This document shows positions 1 through 5,418 of a stretch of 5,418 nucleotides of DNA, in pieces (the first letter of the stretch is position 1; each line of letters opens with the position of its first letter). The notes under the pieces are model-generated. The model was not told the DNA's origin and did not search any database. It saw only the letters and a program-made list of their open reading frames with translations. Source of the stretch: Paenibacillus sp. (lineage in GTDB: Bacteria; Bacillota; Bacilli; Paenibacillales; Paenibacillaceae); the NCBI GenBank assembly GCA_029256665.1, contig JAQSXN010000324.1, positions 1 through 5,418 on the forward strand, given 5' to 3'. Both the position numbers and the translations under genes were made by a program.

Positions 1-678
1 TACCGCACGAAAGAGTTTGTCGCCAACGTCTCGCACGAGATCCATTCGCCGCTGGCTTCCATTCAAGGATATGCGGACTCGTTTCTGGGCAAAGAATCGG
101 ATCCCGCCACCATTCGCGAGTACGCCGCCATTATCGGGCAGGAGACCCGGCATCTGGCCACGTTAAGCCGTCAGCTGCTGTTGCTGTCGACGCTAGATCA
201 CTCCGACCAGGTTCCGGAGAAAAGAAGCTTCCCGTTGCAGCCCCAGCTCCGGCAGACGCTGCAGATTCTGGAGTGGCAGCTCGCGGAGAAGGAAATCGCG
301 GTACGACTGCTGGTATCCGCGGGCATGCAGGTGTACGGAGACGAAGTGCTGCTCATGCAGGTATGGTCCAACCTGCTCTCCAATGCGGTGAAGTACATTC
401 CGGCGGGCCGCTCCATTCAGGTGCAAGGACTGGTCGAGGATGGATACAGCGTCATTCGCGTGGCCGATACGGGCGATGGCATCGCGGAGAAGCAGTTGCC
501 GTTCGTCTACGATCGATTCTATCGGGGGGACAAGGCGAGAGAGCGGAAGTCCGGCAGCACGGGGCTCGGATTGTCCATCGTGCAGCGCATCGTGCATCTG
601 CATGGCGGAACGATCCACGTCGAGAGCCGTCCCGGGGAAGGGACAACCTTCGTGGTGAAGTTGCCGGCTGAAGCATGA
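1..678 (+). CDS. Sensor histidine kinase, C-terminal part (5' end outside window)
   Basis: This is a two-component sensor kinase that autophosphorylates on a histidine and passes the phosphate to a response regulator. The reading frame is open from base 1, so the sensor and membrane part lie upstream; 225 residues are visible. The H-box is VSHEIHSPLASI, with the phosphoacceptor His at visible residue 12 (bases 34-36), in a HisKA dimerisation domain. The HATPase_c domain follows: N-box NLLSNAVKY (Asn at bases 382-384), G1 box DTGDG (466-480), F-box FVYDRFYRGD (visible residues 168-177) and G2 box GSTGLGLSIV (553-582). All ATP-lid residues look intact, so the kinase should be active. The order and spacing are those of PhoR/ResE-like kinases. 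The protein ends in VVKLPAEA with TGA, a normal end for the family. No response regulator follows; such genes usually sit upstream. The signal and target cannot be told from this fragment. Confidence 0.95.
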   Translation, partial: YRTKEFVANVSHEIHSPLASIQGYADSFLGKESDPATIREYAAIIGQETRHLATLSRQLLLLSTLDHSDQVPEKRSFPLQPQLRQTLQILEWQLAEKEIAVRLLVSAGMQVYGDEVLLMQVWSNLLSNAVKYIPAGRSIQVQGLVEDGYSVIRVADTGDGIAEKQLPFVYDRFYRGDKARERKSGSTGLGLSIVQRIVHLHGGTIHVESRPGEGTTFVVKLPAEA

Positions 679-750
679 GGGCGCGAGAGGGTTTCGCCGG
701 GGGCGGTCGTTCAGCGGTTGGGCGGACGATTTTGTAGCGGATTGAGGCGT

Positions 751-930
751 AACGGTTGCCGCGGCGCTTATACCCTTTAAAAAGTAGCTTCTTAATGTGG
801 AACGGTTGTAAGAGGGGCTATTTTGCCGATATGAATCCATTTCGGGGCTGTGGCGCCGAATAAGCACCAGGACAACCGTTAGCTTAGAATTATAGCGATT
901 TCAGGTTGAATAGCCCCTATGGCAACCGCT
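751..930. repeat. Head-to-head array of four related units phased at 50 bases
   Basis: Four copies of an octamer ARCGGTTG are present: forward at 751-758 and 801-808, and reverse-complemented at 873-880 and 923-930. Within each orientation the spacing is exactly 50 bases, and the whole is symmetric about position 840/841. Similarity continues past the octamer: each unit has a GGGGCTATT- or GCGCTTAT-like segment about 12 bases further in. The arms 802-822 and 909-929 match at 17 of 21 positions as an inverted repeat, including a perfect GGGGCTATT/AATAGCCCC stem. A small stem-loop (841-860, 7 of 8 pairs, TGTG loop) sits near the centre. A weaker AGCGGTTG at 713-720 may be a further decayed unit. 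This looks like a dispersed intergenic element of the REP/BIME or MITE kind; my impression that similar units recur in paenibacilli is unverified. Confidence 0.6.
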
Positions 931-941
931 ATAGCTTCGTT

Positions 942-964
942 CGTATTAGGGTAACCCGAATTCG
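942..964. promoter_or_regulatory. Imperfect palindrome with GGGTAACCC core, possible operator
   Basis: The core GGGTAACCC (949-957) is a perfect 9-base palindrome centred on A953. Pairing extends outward with one mismatch to ATT/AAT (945-947 and 959-961) and then CG/CG (942-943 and 963-964). The right half, TAACCCGAA, recurs at 1242-1250. Symmetry of this size suits a dimeric DNA-binding protein, but no regulator in the window can be tied to it. Confidence 0.25.
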
Positions 965-989
965 TTCAACACCATAAGTGCGTTCGAAA

Positions 990-1033
990 AGGCCATTTCG
1001 TCAGCAGTCATTAGCTGCTATCGGAAATGGCCT
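990..1033. terminator. Stem-loop, possible weak or bidirectional terminator
   Basis: Perfect 10-base inverted repeat AGGCCATTTC (990-999) and GAAATGGCCT (1024-1033). A second inner stem AGCAG (1003-1007) / CTGCT (1015-1019) lies inside the loop. On the + strand the stem is followed by GTTTGC, a poor U-tract. On the - strand it is followed by TTTTCG, slightly better. It could end the kinase transcript, 300 bases upstream, or shield the operon from readthrough. It is convincing as a hairpin, less so as an intrinsic terminator. Confidence 0.45.
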
Positions 1034-1151
1034 GTTTGCATGTCAGATGTTCGCGCTGCCGGAGGGCGGCAAAGGCAGATTCTATTTGGTTAGATTAACG
1101 GCGCAACCGTCGTCCGCCCTTCCACTTAACCATACCGCGCGCGCCACCGCC

Positions 1152-1262
1152 ATAGTCAATAATTTCGGCTATACAAAACTGTCGAATGCCCGCCGTTACG
1201 CGGTTTATCTCCTGTCAGGACCTGTCCGCGACACTTCCGGTTAACCCGAAATTATTGTTTAT
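1152..1262. repeat. Inverted repeat with perfect 12-base core just upstream of the importer operon
   Basis: CAATAATTTCGG (1157-1168) is the exact reverse complement of CCGAAATTATTG (1246-1257). The arms extend to 23 bases each (1152-1174 and 1240-1262) with 18 of 23 positions matching, leaving a 65-base spacer. Twelve perfect bases are unlikely by chance in a gap this short. The right arm overlaps a TATAGA hexamer (1260-1265) and ends 76 bases before the likely start codon of permease 1, so paired operator sites controlling the operon is one reading. A structured RNA leader or a tiny mobile-element remnant are others. Confidence 0.5.
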
Positions 1263-1324
1263 AGACTCCTCCTCGGAGGCTGTGGTTCCATAGAGTTGTC
1301 CCCGGCGGTCCATTCACCGGCAGC

Positions 1325-1329
1325 AGGGA
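1325..1329 (+). promoter_or_regulatory. Ribosome binding site that favours the ATG at 1338
   Basis: AGGGA ends 8 bases before ATG 1338, the best placed site among three in-frame candidates. TTG 1296 has only a GGAGG at 1275-1279, 16 bases away and half of a CCTCC-TC-GGAGG hairpin (1268-1279). ATG 1362 has GGAG at 1346-1349, 12 bases away. Confidence 0.5.
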
Positions 1330-1337
1330 CATACGAC

Positions 1338-2315
1338 ATGAAGACGGAGTTGATACCCTACATGAAAGCGTTACAAGTCGGTCCTCCCGCCGCGGCGAAG
1401 CCGCAAGGAAGCCGCTCGTCCAGCAGGCGCAGGCTGAAACAAAATCTTCCTTGGCTGCTGATGTTCGCGCCGGTCGCGATTTATTTTATCGTATTCAAAT
1501 ACATTCCCATGGGCGGACTCGTCATCGCGTTCAAAAACTATCATTTCCTCCACGGCGCGTGGGGCAGCGAATGGGTCGGGTTCAAAAATTTCGAGATGCT
1601 GTTCACCGATCCCGCGACGATCCACACGATTCGCAACACGATGATGATCAGCGTGCTGTCGCTGGCCGTAGGGTTCCCGTTCCCGATCATCCTCGCGATT
1701 CTGTTCAATGAGGTGCGGCGCCAATGGTACCGCAAGTCGTTGCAGACGCTGCTGTATCTCCCGCACTTTCTGTCGTGGGTCATCGTTGGCGGCATGGTCA
1801 TTACGCTGTTCTCGCAGGAGACGGGCGCGATCAACGCGGTGTGGGAGAAGCTCGCGGGCTCGGCGTTCCCGTTCCTGTATCACGAATCGTCGTGGCTCGC
1901 GATTTTCCTGGGCTCGGGCGTCTGGAAGGAAGCCGGCTTCGGCGCCATCATTTACCTTGCGGCGCTCGGCAATATCGACACGCATCTCTATGAAGCGGCA
2001 AGCTTGGACGGAGCCAATAAGTTCAAGCAAATCTTGCACGTGACGCTGCCGGGCATAACGCCCGTGATCGTGCTGATGCTCATTCTCGGCATGGGACGGG
2101 TCATGGAGGTCGGCTTCGACCAGGTGTACATGCTGCAGAACTCGGTCGTCTCCAATATATCGGAGGTCATCTCGACCTACATCTACCGGATGGGCTTGCA
2201 AGGCGCGCAGTTCAGCATCACGACGGCCATGGGCATGTTCGAGGCGGTCATCGGACTGATTCTCGTGCTGATCGCCAACGGCGTCGCCCGAAGGTTCAAC
2301 CAGTCCCTATGGTAA
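1338..2315 (+). CDS. Carbohydrate ABC transporter permease (LplB/YteP-like, CUT1 family)
   Basis: Inner-membrane subunit of an ABC sugar importer, pairing with the next gene product to form the translocation channel. From ATG 1338 it is 325 residues, normal for the family. A basic, Ser/Arg-rich cytoplasmic N-terminus (to about residue 36) leads into six likely membrane segments, near residues 37-56, 100-123, 138-158, 185-210, 241-254 and 300-317. The segment around FKYIPMGGLVIAFKNY after the first helix is typical of LplB-type permeases. The EAA loop that docks on the ATPase is EAASLDG (219-225), ending in TLP (236-238), with Val in place of the usual Ile before it. The protein ends ARRFNQSLW. 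TTG 1296 (339 residues) or ATG 1362 (317 residues) are alternative starts; ATG 1338 has the best ribosome binding site. The stop is 18 bases before the next gene, so the two are surely co-transcribed. The substrate cannot be read from sequence. Confidence 0.93.
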   Translation: MKTELIPYMKALQVGPPAAAKPQGSRSSSRRRLKQNLPWLLMFAPVAIYFIVFKYIPMGGLVIAFKNYHFLHGAWGSEWVGFKNFEMLFTDPATIHTIRNTMMISVLSLAVGFPFPIILAILFNEVRRQWYRKSLQTLLYLPHFLSWVIVGGMVITLFSQETGAINAVWEKLAGSAFPFLYHESSWLAIFLGSGVWKEAGFGAIIYLAALGNIDTHLYEAASLDGANKFKQILHVTLPGITPVIVLMLILGMGRVMEVGFDQVYMLQNSVVSNISEVISTYIYRMGLQGAQFSITTAMGMFEAVIGLILVLIANGVARRFNQSLW

Positions 2316-2333
2316 AGAAAGGAGAATCGGATC

Positions 2334-3209
2334 ATGAGAATATCCACCGGCGAACGTTGGTTCTACCGCATCAACAATCTCATTCTCGGCCTAGCGGCAT
2401 TAACCTGCTTGCTGCCCATGCTGAATCTGCTCGCCGTGTCGCTTAGCGGCAATCGGGCGGTCATGTCGGGGGAGGTCGGCATTTGGCCGGTCGAGTTCAC
2501 CGCGGCTTCCTACGAAGCGCTGGCCAGCGGCAGTCCCATCTTGTCCGCGTTCGGCAACAGCGTGCTGCTGACGGTCGTCGGCATCGCGTTGTCCATGCTG
2601 TTCACGCTGCTGGCGGCGTACCCGCTGTCCCGGAGAGCGTTCTACTTGCGCAAGCCGATCACGCTGGCCATCGTGTTCACGATGTTATTTACGGGGGGCA
2701 TTATCCCGCATTATCTGCTGGTCGATTCGCTGGGGCTCGTCAACACGTATTGGGCGTTGTGGCTGCCTGCGCTCGTCAGTCCGTTCAACATGCTGATCAT
2801 GAAAAATTACTTCGAGCAGCTGCCCGATGAAATGGAGGAGGCGGCCCGGATCGACGGCTGCGGGGAGTTCGCATTCATTACGAAAATCGTGCTTCCGCTG
2901 TCCGTTCCGATGCTCGCGACAATCGCGTTGTTCTATGGCGTCAACCTGTGGAACTCCTTCTTCCAGGTGCTGATCTACATTAACGATACCGACAAATACA
3001 ATCTGACCGTGCTCGTGCAGCAAATGGTGCGCAGCACGTCCGTGCTGCTGGAATACACGAGCCTGCAGCCCGAAGAGATGAATCAGCTGCCGCCGGAAGG
3101 CGTGAAGGCGGCAGGCGTCATCGTTCTTCTGCTGCCGATGCTGATCGTATATCCGTTCATTCAGAAGTATTTTGTCAAAGGCGTCATGATTGGCGCGATT
3201 AAGGGATAG
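2334..3209 (+). CDS. Carbohydrate ABC transporter permease (LplC/YtcP-like, CUT1 family)
   Basis: Second membrane subunit of the same importer, 291 residues, full family length. ATG 2334 has a strong AAAGGAG site (2318-2324) at 9 bases. Six likely membrane segments lie near residues 14-37, 75-97, 108-130, 139-156, 190-211 and 258-280. The EAA loop is fully canonical: EAARIDG (169-175), nine residues, then IVLP (185-188), which contacts the ATPase. The C-terminus, around QKYFVKGVMIGAIKG, is a hallmark of the LplC/YtcP branch that works with LplB-type partners and long lipoprotein binding proteins. The preceding gene is the matching partner and the next encodes the binding protein, so the complex is complete apart from the ATPase. 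Family assignment is secure; the transported sugar is unknown. Confidence 0.94.
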   Translation: MRISTGERWFYRINNLILGLAALTCLLPMLNLLAVSLSGNRAVMSGEVGIWPVEFTAASYEALASGSPILSAFGNSVLLTVVGIALSMLFTLLAAYPLSRRAFYLRKPITLAIVFTMLFTGGIIPHYLLVDSLGLVNTYWALWLPALVSPFNMLIMKNYFEQLPDEMEEAARIDGCGEFAFITKIVLPLSVPMLATIALFYGVNLWNSFFQVLIYINDTDKYNLTVLVQQMVRSTSVLLEYTSLQPEEMNQLPPEGVKAAGVIVLLLPMLIVYPFIQKYFVKGVMIGAIKG

Positions 3210-3336
3210 CAAACGCACAGGTGCTCGCCGAAGGTGAATTTCGAAGGGGAGGGATGCCGGGAGAATGGTCCCGATTCGGTTAAGACGGTGAAGTTTGTCC
3301 AGGGGTGTTGTAAACTACGATTATGGAGGATGACCA
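3210..3336 (+). other. 127-base gap between permease 2 and binding protein, with a small hairpin
   Basis: The widest gap inside the operon. It contains a perfect 5-base stem CGGGA (3258-3262) / TCCCG (3269-3273) with a 6-base loop and no following T-run, so it is not an intrinsic terminator. A TGTTGTAAA extended -10-like sequence (3306-3314) and TTGTCC (3295-3300) are present but not at promoter spacing. GGAGGA (3325-3330) is the ribosome binding site of the next gene. The hairpin could stabilise or separate mRNA segments so that the binding protein is made in excess; that is inference. Confidence 0.4.
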
Positions 3337-5028
3337 ATGACAAAAAAATGGTGGAAATCCGGAACGGCGATTGTTGCGACGGGGGTGCTGGCGACTGCGC
3401 TTGCGGCCTGTTCCTCGGATAACGGCGGCAACGGCAACGACAAACCGGCGGCAACGAACGGCAGCAGCCAAAGCGAAGCGACGGAAGCGCCGAAGGAACG
3501 CGGCAAAATCACGGTATCGGTCTACGACCGCGGCAACGTGCCGGCGGAGGAAGGCAGCATGGAGGAGAACCGCTGGACGAAGTGGATCAACGAAAACGGT
3601 CCCGTCGACGTCGATTTCATGAGCGTTCCACGCTGGGAATCGCAGCAGAAATTTAACGTTATGTTCGCGTCCAAGGCGGCGCCGGACCTCATTATGGAAT
3701 ACGATACGGCTTATCGCAACCAACTATACAACCAGAAGCTGATCCAGCCGATCGACGAGCTCGTCGAGAAGCACAGCACGACGTATAAAGAAATGCTGGA
3801 GAAATATCCGGCGCTGCGCAAGGTCGGCACGAAGGAAGACGGCAAGCTGTACGAATTCGCCCGCGTCATCGGCTTGCAGCCGAACCACGCGTTGTTCATC
3901 CGCGCCGATTGGCTGGAGAAGCTGAACCTGAAGGCGCCGACGACGACGGAGGAGCTGTTCGAGGTCGCCAAGGCGTTCAAGGAGCAGGATCCCGATGGCA
4001 ACAACGCCGACGATACGTACGGCATGGCGCTCAGCTACATCAGCGGCATGATCGTCGACTACATGCACGGCAGCGTGTTCACGATCTTCGAGAAGCAGCC
4101 GTGGTACCCGAACGAAAGCGGCGAGCTGACGCATGACTGGGATCGCGTGAAGACGGCATTCGACTTCAAGAAACGTTTGTTCGACGCCGGTCTCGTGGAT
4201 CGCGACTTCCTGACCGACAGCAAGGGCGAGAAAGCGAAGCAGGACTTCATTAACGGCAAGCTCGGCATCTGGGGCTCGACGGTCGGCGACTTTGCCTCTT
4301 ACGAGACGCTCAAGAAAAACAATCCGGACGCCAAAGTCCAAATCATCGCGCTGCCGGAGAGCCCGAACGGCCAGTTCAGTCCCGTGCTCTACAATCCGGT
4401 GCAATCCGTCGGTGTCGTGAACGTCATGGCCGAGAATCCGGAAGCCGTGATGGAATACGTGGACTTCATGGTTCAGCCAAGCACGAAAGCGGTATTCGAC
4501 TTCGGCCTCGAGGGCGAGCATCATGAAGTCGTGAACGGTTGTCCCAAGATGATCGACACCGAAGCGGTCAAAAACCAAATGGCCTACAAAGCGGATTTGA
4601 TGATGATGTTCTCCACCGACTTCGAGAACAAGTGCTCCGACTGGTGGAATTACAACGAATCCAACGCCACGCCGCTGCAGCTCGAGTACAAGGAGCTCCG
4701 TTATGACGCGGTCGAGGCTTACGTGAGCAAGGACCGTCCGAATCCGGCGATTACGTCCAGCGAGCATATGCCGCTTATTCCGGAGGACCTGCAATTGAAC
4801 CAAACGAACGGCTTCAAGGCGATGGAGGACGCGCTGACCAAGGCGATCATCAGCGGCGCTTCCTATACGGTGGATCAAGCGATCGCCGACGCCAAGGCCG
4901 CGTGGACCAAGTCGAACGGCGACAAGATCGATCAATTCTACGCCGATTGGTATAAGAACAACCAGGATACCGCCTTCCTGATGGACGATATGTACGAGCT
5001 GGCGGACGACGTATTCTTCAGACCATAA
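3337..5028 (+). CDS. Extracellular solute-binding lipoprotein of the sugar ABC importer (LplA-like)
   Basis: Captures the carbohydrate outside the membrane and delivers it to the two permeases. 563 residues, in the usual range for the long LplA-type binding proteins of paenibacilli. A type II signal peptide is clear: basic MTKKWWK, a hydrophobic core, and lipobox LAAC with Cys25 as the lipid-anchored residue. A Gly/Asn/Ser-rich tether follows (about 26-55), then the mature fold from KITVSVYDRG (57-66). DPDGNNADDTYG (218-229) is an Asp-rich, EF-hand-like loop common in this family and probably binds calcium. Aromatic residues (for example Trp100, Trp256, Trp268, Trp436, Trp437) are candidates for sugar stacking. 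Cys402 and Cys433 are the only other cysteines and could form a disulfide. ATG 3337 is fixed by GGAGGA 6 bases upstream and by the signal peptide. The ligand is unknown; an oligosaccharide is the best guess from family. Confidence 0.94.
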   Translation: MTKKWWKSGTAIVATGVLATALAACSSDNGGNGNDKPAATNGSSQSEATEAPKERGKITVSVYDRGNVPAEEGSMEENRWTKWINENGPVDVDFMSVPRWESQQKFNVMFASKAAPDLIMEYDTAYRNQLYNQKLIQPIDELVEKHSTTYKEMLEKYPALRKVGTKEDGKLYEFARVIGLQPNHALFIRADWLEKLNLKAPTTTEELFEVAKAFKEQDPDGNNADDTYGMALSYISGMIVDYMHGSVFTIFEKQPWYPNESGELTHDWDRVKTAFDFKKRLFDAGLVDRDFLTDSKGEKAKQDFINGKLGIWGSTVGDFASYETLKKNNPDAKVQIIALPESPNGQFSPVLYNPVQSVGVVNVMAENPEAVMEYVDFMVQPSTKAVFDFGLEGEHHEVVNGCPKMIDTEAVKNQMAYKADLMMMFSTDFENKCSDWWNYNESNATPLQLEYKELRYDAVEAYVSKDRPNPAITSSEHMPLIPEDLQLNQTNGFKAMEDALTKAIISGASYTVDQAIADAKAAWTKSNGDKIDQFYADWYKNNQDTAFLMDDMYELADDVFFRP

Positions 5029-5058
5029 CTTGACGCGAGCAGGGGGAGCTAGGACGAC

Positions 5059-5418
5059 ATGAGAAACGGCAAATGGCTGCAAAGGTTGATGGTGTCTTAC
5101 CTCCCCCTGTTTTTTATCATGGTGTCCGTGCTGGTATTCATCTTTTTCCTCGCGGTCAACGGCATCGCGGAGAAAGAGAACAAGCGGGCGAACGAGCAGT
5201 TCGCAAGGCAGCTGATGCAGTTGCTGGACAACGAAATCGAAGCGCTGAACCGGACGTTCCTTGCGGACGTCTACTTCTCCGAGGAGGTTCAGCTTTTTTT
5301 TAATCCGTTCTACGAAGAAGATACCGCGCTCAACTACGAGCTGATCAAACGGCTGCAAACCTTCGTGGCGTCCTCGGGCTTCGTGGATTCCGTCTATCTG
5401 TACAGGGAGTCCGACGGC
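5059..5418 (+). CDS. Membrane-anchored sensor/regulator, N-terminal part (probable AraC-family YesS-like regulator)
   Basis: Only the first 120 residues are in the window and the frame runs off the right edge. ATG 5059 follows AGGGGGAG (5041-5048) at 10 bases, 30 bases after the binding protein stop with no terminator between, so it is in the operon. The N-terminus is basic (MRNGKWLQR), then one strong membrane helix (about residues 14-36), then a charged, helical region beginning AEKENKRANEQF that should lie outside the cell. This layout, with DSVYLYRESDG near residue 110-120, resembles the extracellular sensor domain of transmembrane AraC-type regulators (YesS-like) found beside LplABC-type importers in paenibacilli. 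A YesM-type histidine kinase starts in the same way and cannot be excluded, because the DNA-binding or kinase part is not visible. Likely role: sensing the sugar or a related signal and controlling this operon. Confidence 0.75.
   Translation, partial: MRNGKWLQRLMVSYLPLFFIMVSVLVFIFFLAVNGIAEKENKRANEQFARQLMQLLDNEIEALNRTFLADVYFSEEVQLFFNPFYEEDTALNYELIKRLQTFVASSGFVDSVYLYRESDG

Larger units (their letters stand above)
679..1337. other. 659-base intergenic region, rich in inverted repeats, no supported gene
   Basis: This stretch separates the kinase from the transporter operon. I see no gene in it: the one open frame of note (978-1244, GTG start, 88 codons) runs through a perfect stem-loop, has no convincing ribosome binding site and resembles nothing I know. 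It is visibly richer in A and T than the flanking genes and carries the repeat structures listed separately. The operon promoter must lie here or in the repeats, but no strong sigma-A pair is evident. The best TATA-like hexamers are TATAGA (1260-1265), TATACA (1170-1175) and TATAGC (930-935); the first two lack a good -35 box at the usual spacing. Confidence 0.75.

Noticed and set aside
1..678. The kinase as part of an importer-linked two-component system
   Set aside because: It is separated from the importer by 659 bases of repeats and a hairpin, and it is a PhoR/ResE-like kinase rather than the YesM type usually linked to such importers.
680..700. Possible kinase terminator GGCG...CGCC just after the kinase stop
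   Set aside because: The stem is only about four perfect pairs and no T-run follows.
978..1244. An 88-codon open frame with GTG start in the intergenic region
   Set aside because: It runs through the 990-1033 stem-loop and the left arm of the 1152-1262 repeat, has no good ribosome binding site and no recognisable protein features.
1363..1376. CcpA cre-like sequence TGAAAGCGTTACAA at the start of permease 1
   Set aside because: The left half fits the cre consensus but the right half is one base short and mismatches the conserved WCA positions. It lies within codons of the gene, so chance is likely.
1371..2201. A 276-codon open frame on the - strand opposite permease 1
   Set aside because: It is a shadow of a well-supported six-helix permease, rich in Arg, His, Asp and Glu with no recognisable domain.
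5030..5035. TTGACG, a -35-like hexamer after the binding protein gene
   Set aside because: No -10-like sequence lies 16-18 bases downstream; that position is GC-rich and overlaps the ribosome binding region of the next gene.
3724..5358. A 544-codon open frame on the - strand opposite the binding protein gene
   Set aside because: It is antisense to a clear lipoprotein gene and crosses into the next gene. Its composition (Arg/His/Val/Leu-rich, no domain) is typical of the complement of GC-rich third positions.

Overview
The window reads as ordinary chromosome of a moderately GC-rich, low-operon-spacing member of the Bacillota, most likely Paenibacillus or a close relative. This is inferred from the strong AGGAG-type ribosome binding sites, the LplB/YtcP-type permease pair with a long lipoprotein binding protein, and the adjoining membrane-anchored regulator that resembles YesS/YesM-type sensors. 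No ribosomal RNA, tRNA, transposase, CRISPR array or phage gene is visible.

Layout, all genes on the + strand. Bases 1-678 are the C-terminal part of a sensor histidine kinase, entering from outside the window. Bases 679-1337 are a 659-base non-coding stretch rich in inverted repeats. It holds four units phased at 50 bases and arranged head-to-head (751-930), a stem-loop (990-1033), a perfect 12-base inverted repeat with extended arms (1152-1262), and a motif present twice (949-962 and 1239-1252). Bases 1338-5418 are one apparent operon: ABC permease 1 (1338-2315), ABC permease 2 (2334-3209), a 127-base gap with a small hairpin, a lipoprotein solute-binding protein (3337-5028), and the start of a membrane-anchored sensor protein (5059 to the window edge).

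Functionally, the operon encodes a CUT1-type importer for a carbohydrate, probably an oligosaccharide or a breakdown product of a polysaccharide. The lipoprotein captures the ligand outside the membrane and the two permeases form the channel. No ATPase gene is present; related systems in Bacillota borrow a shared MsmX-type ATPase. The last gene probably senses an extracellular signal and controls the operon. The histidine kinase at the left belongs to a separate transcription unit and nothing visible links it to the importer.

I see no convincing undescribed system. The parts most worth a second look are the repeat structures between the kinase and the importer.
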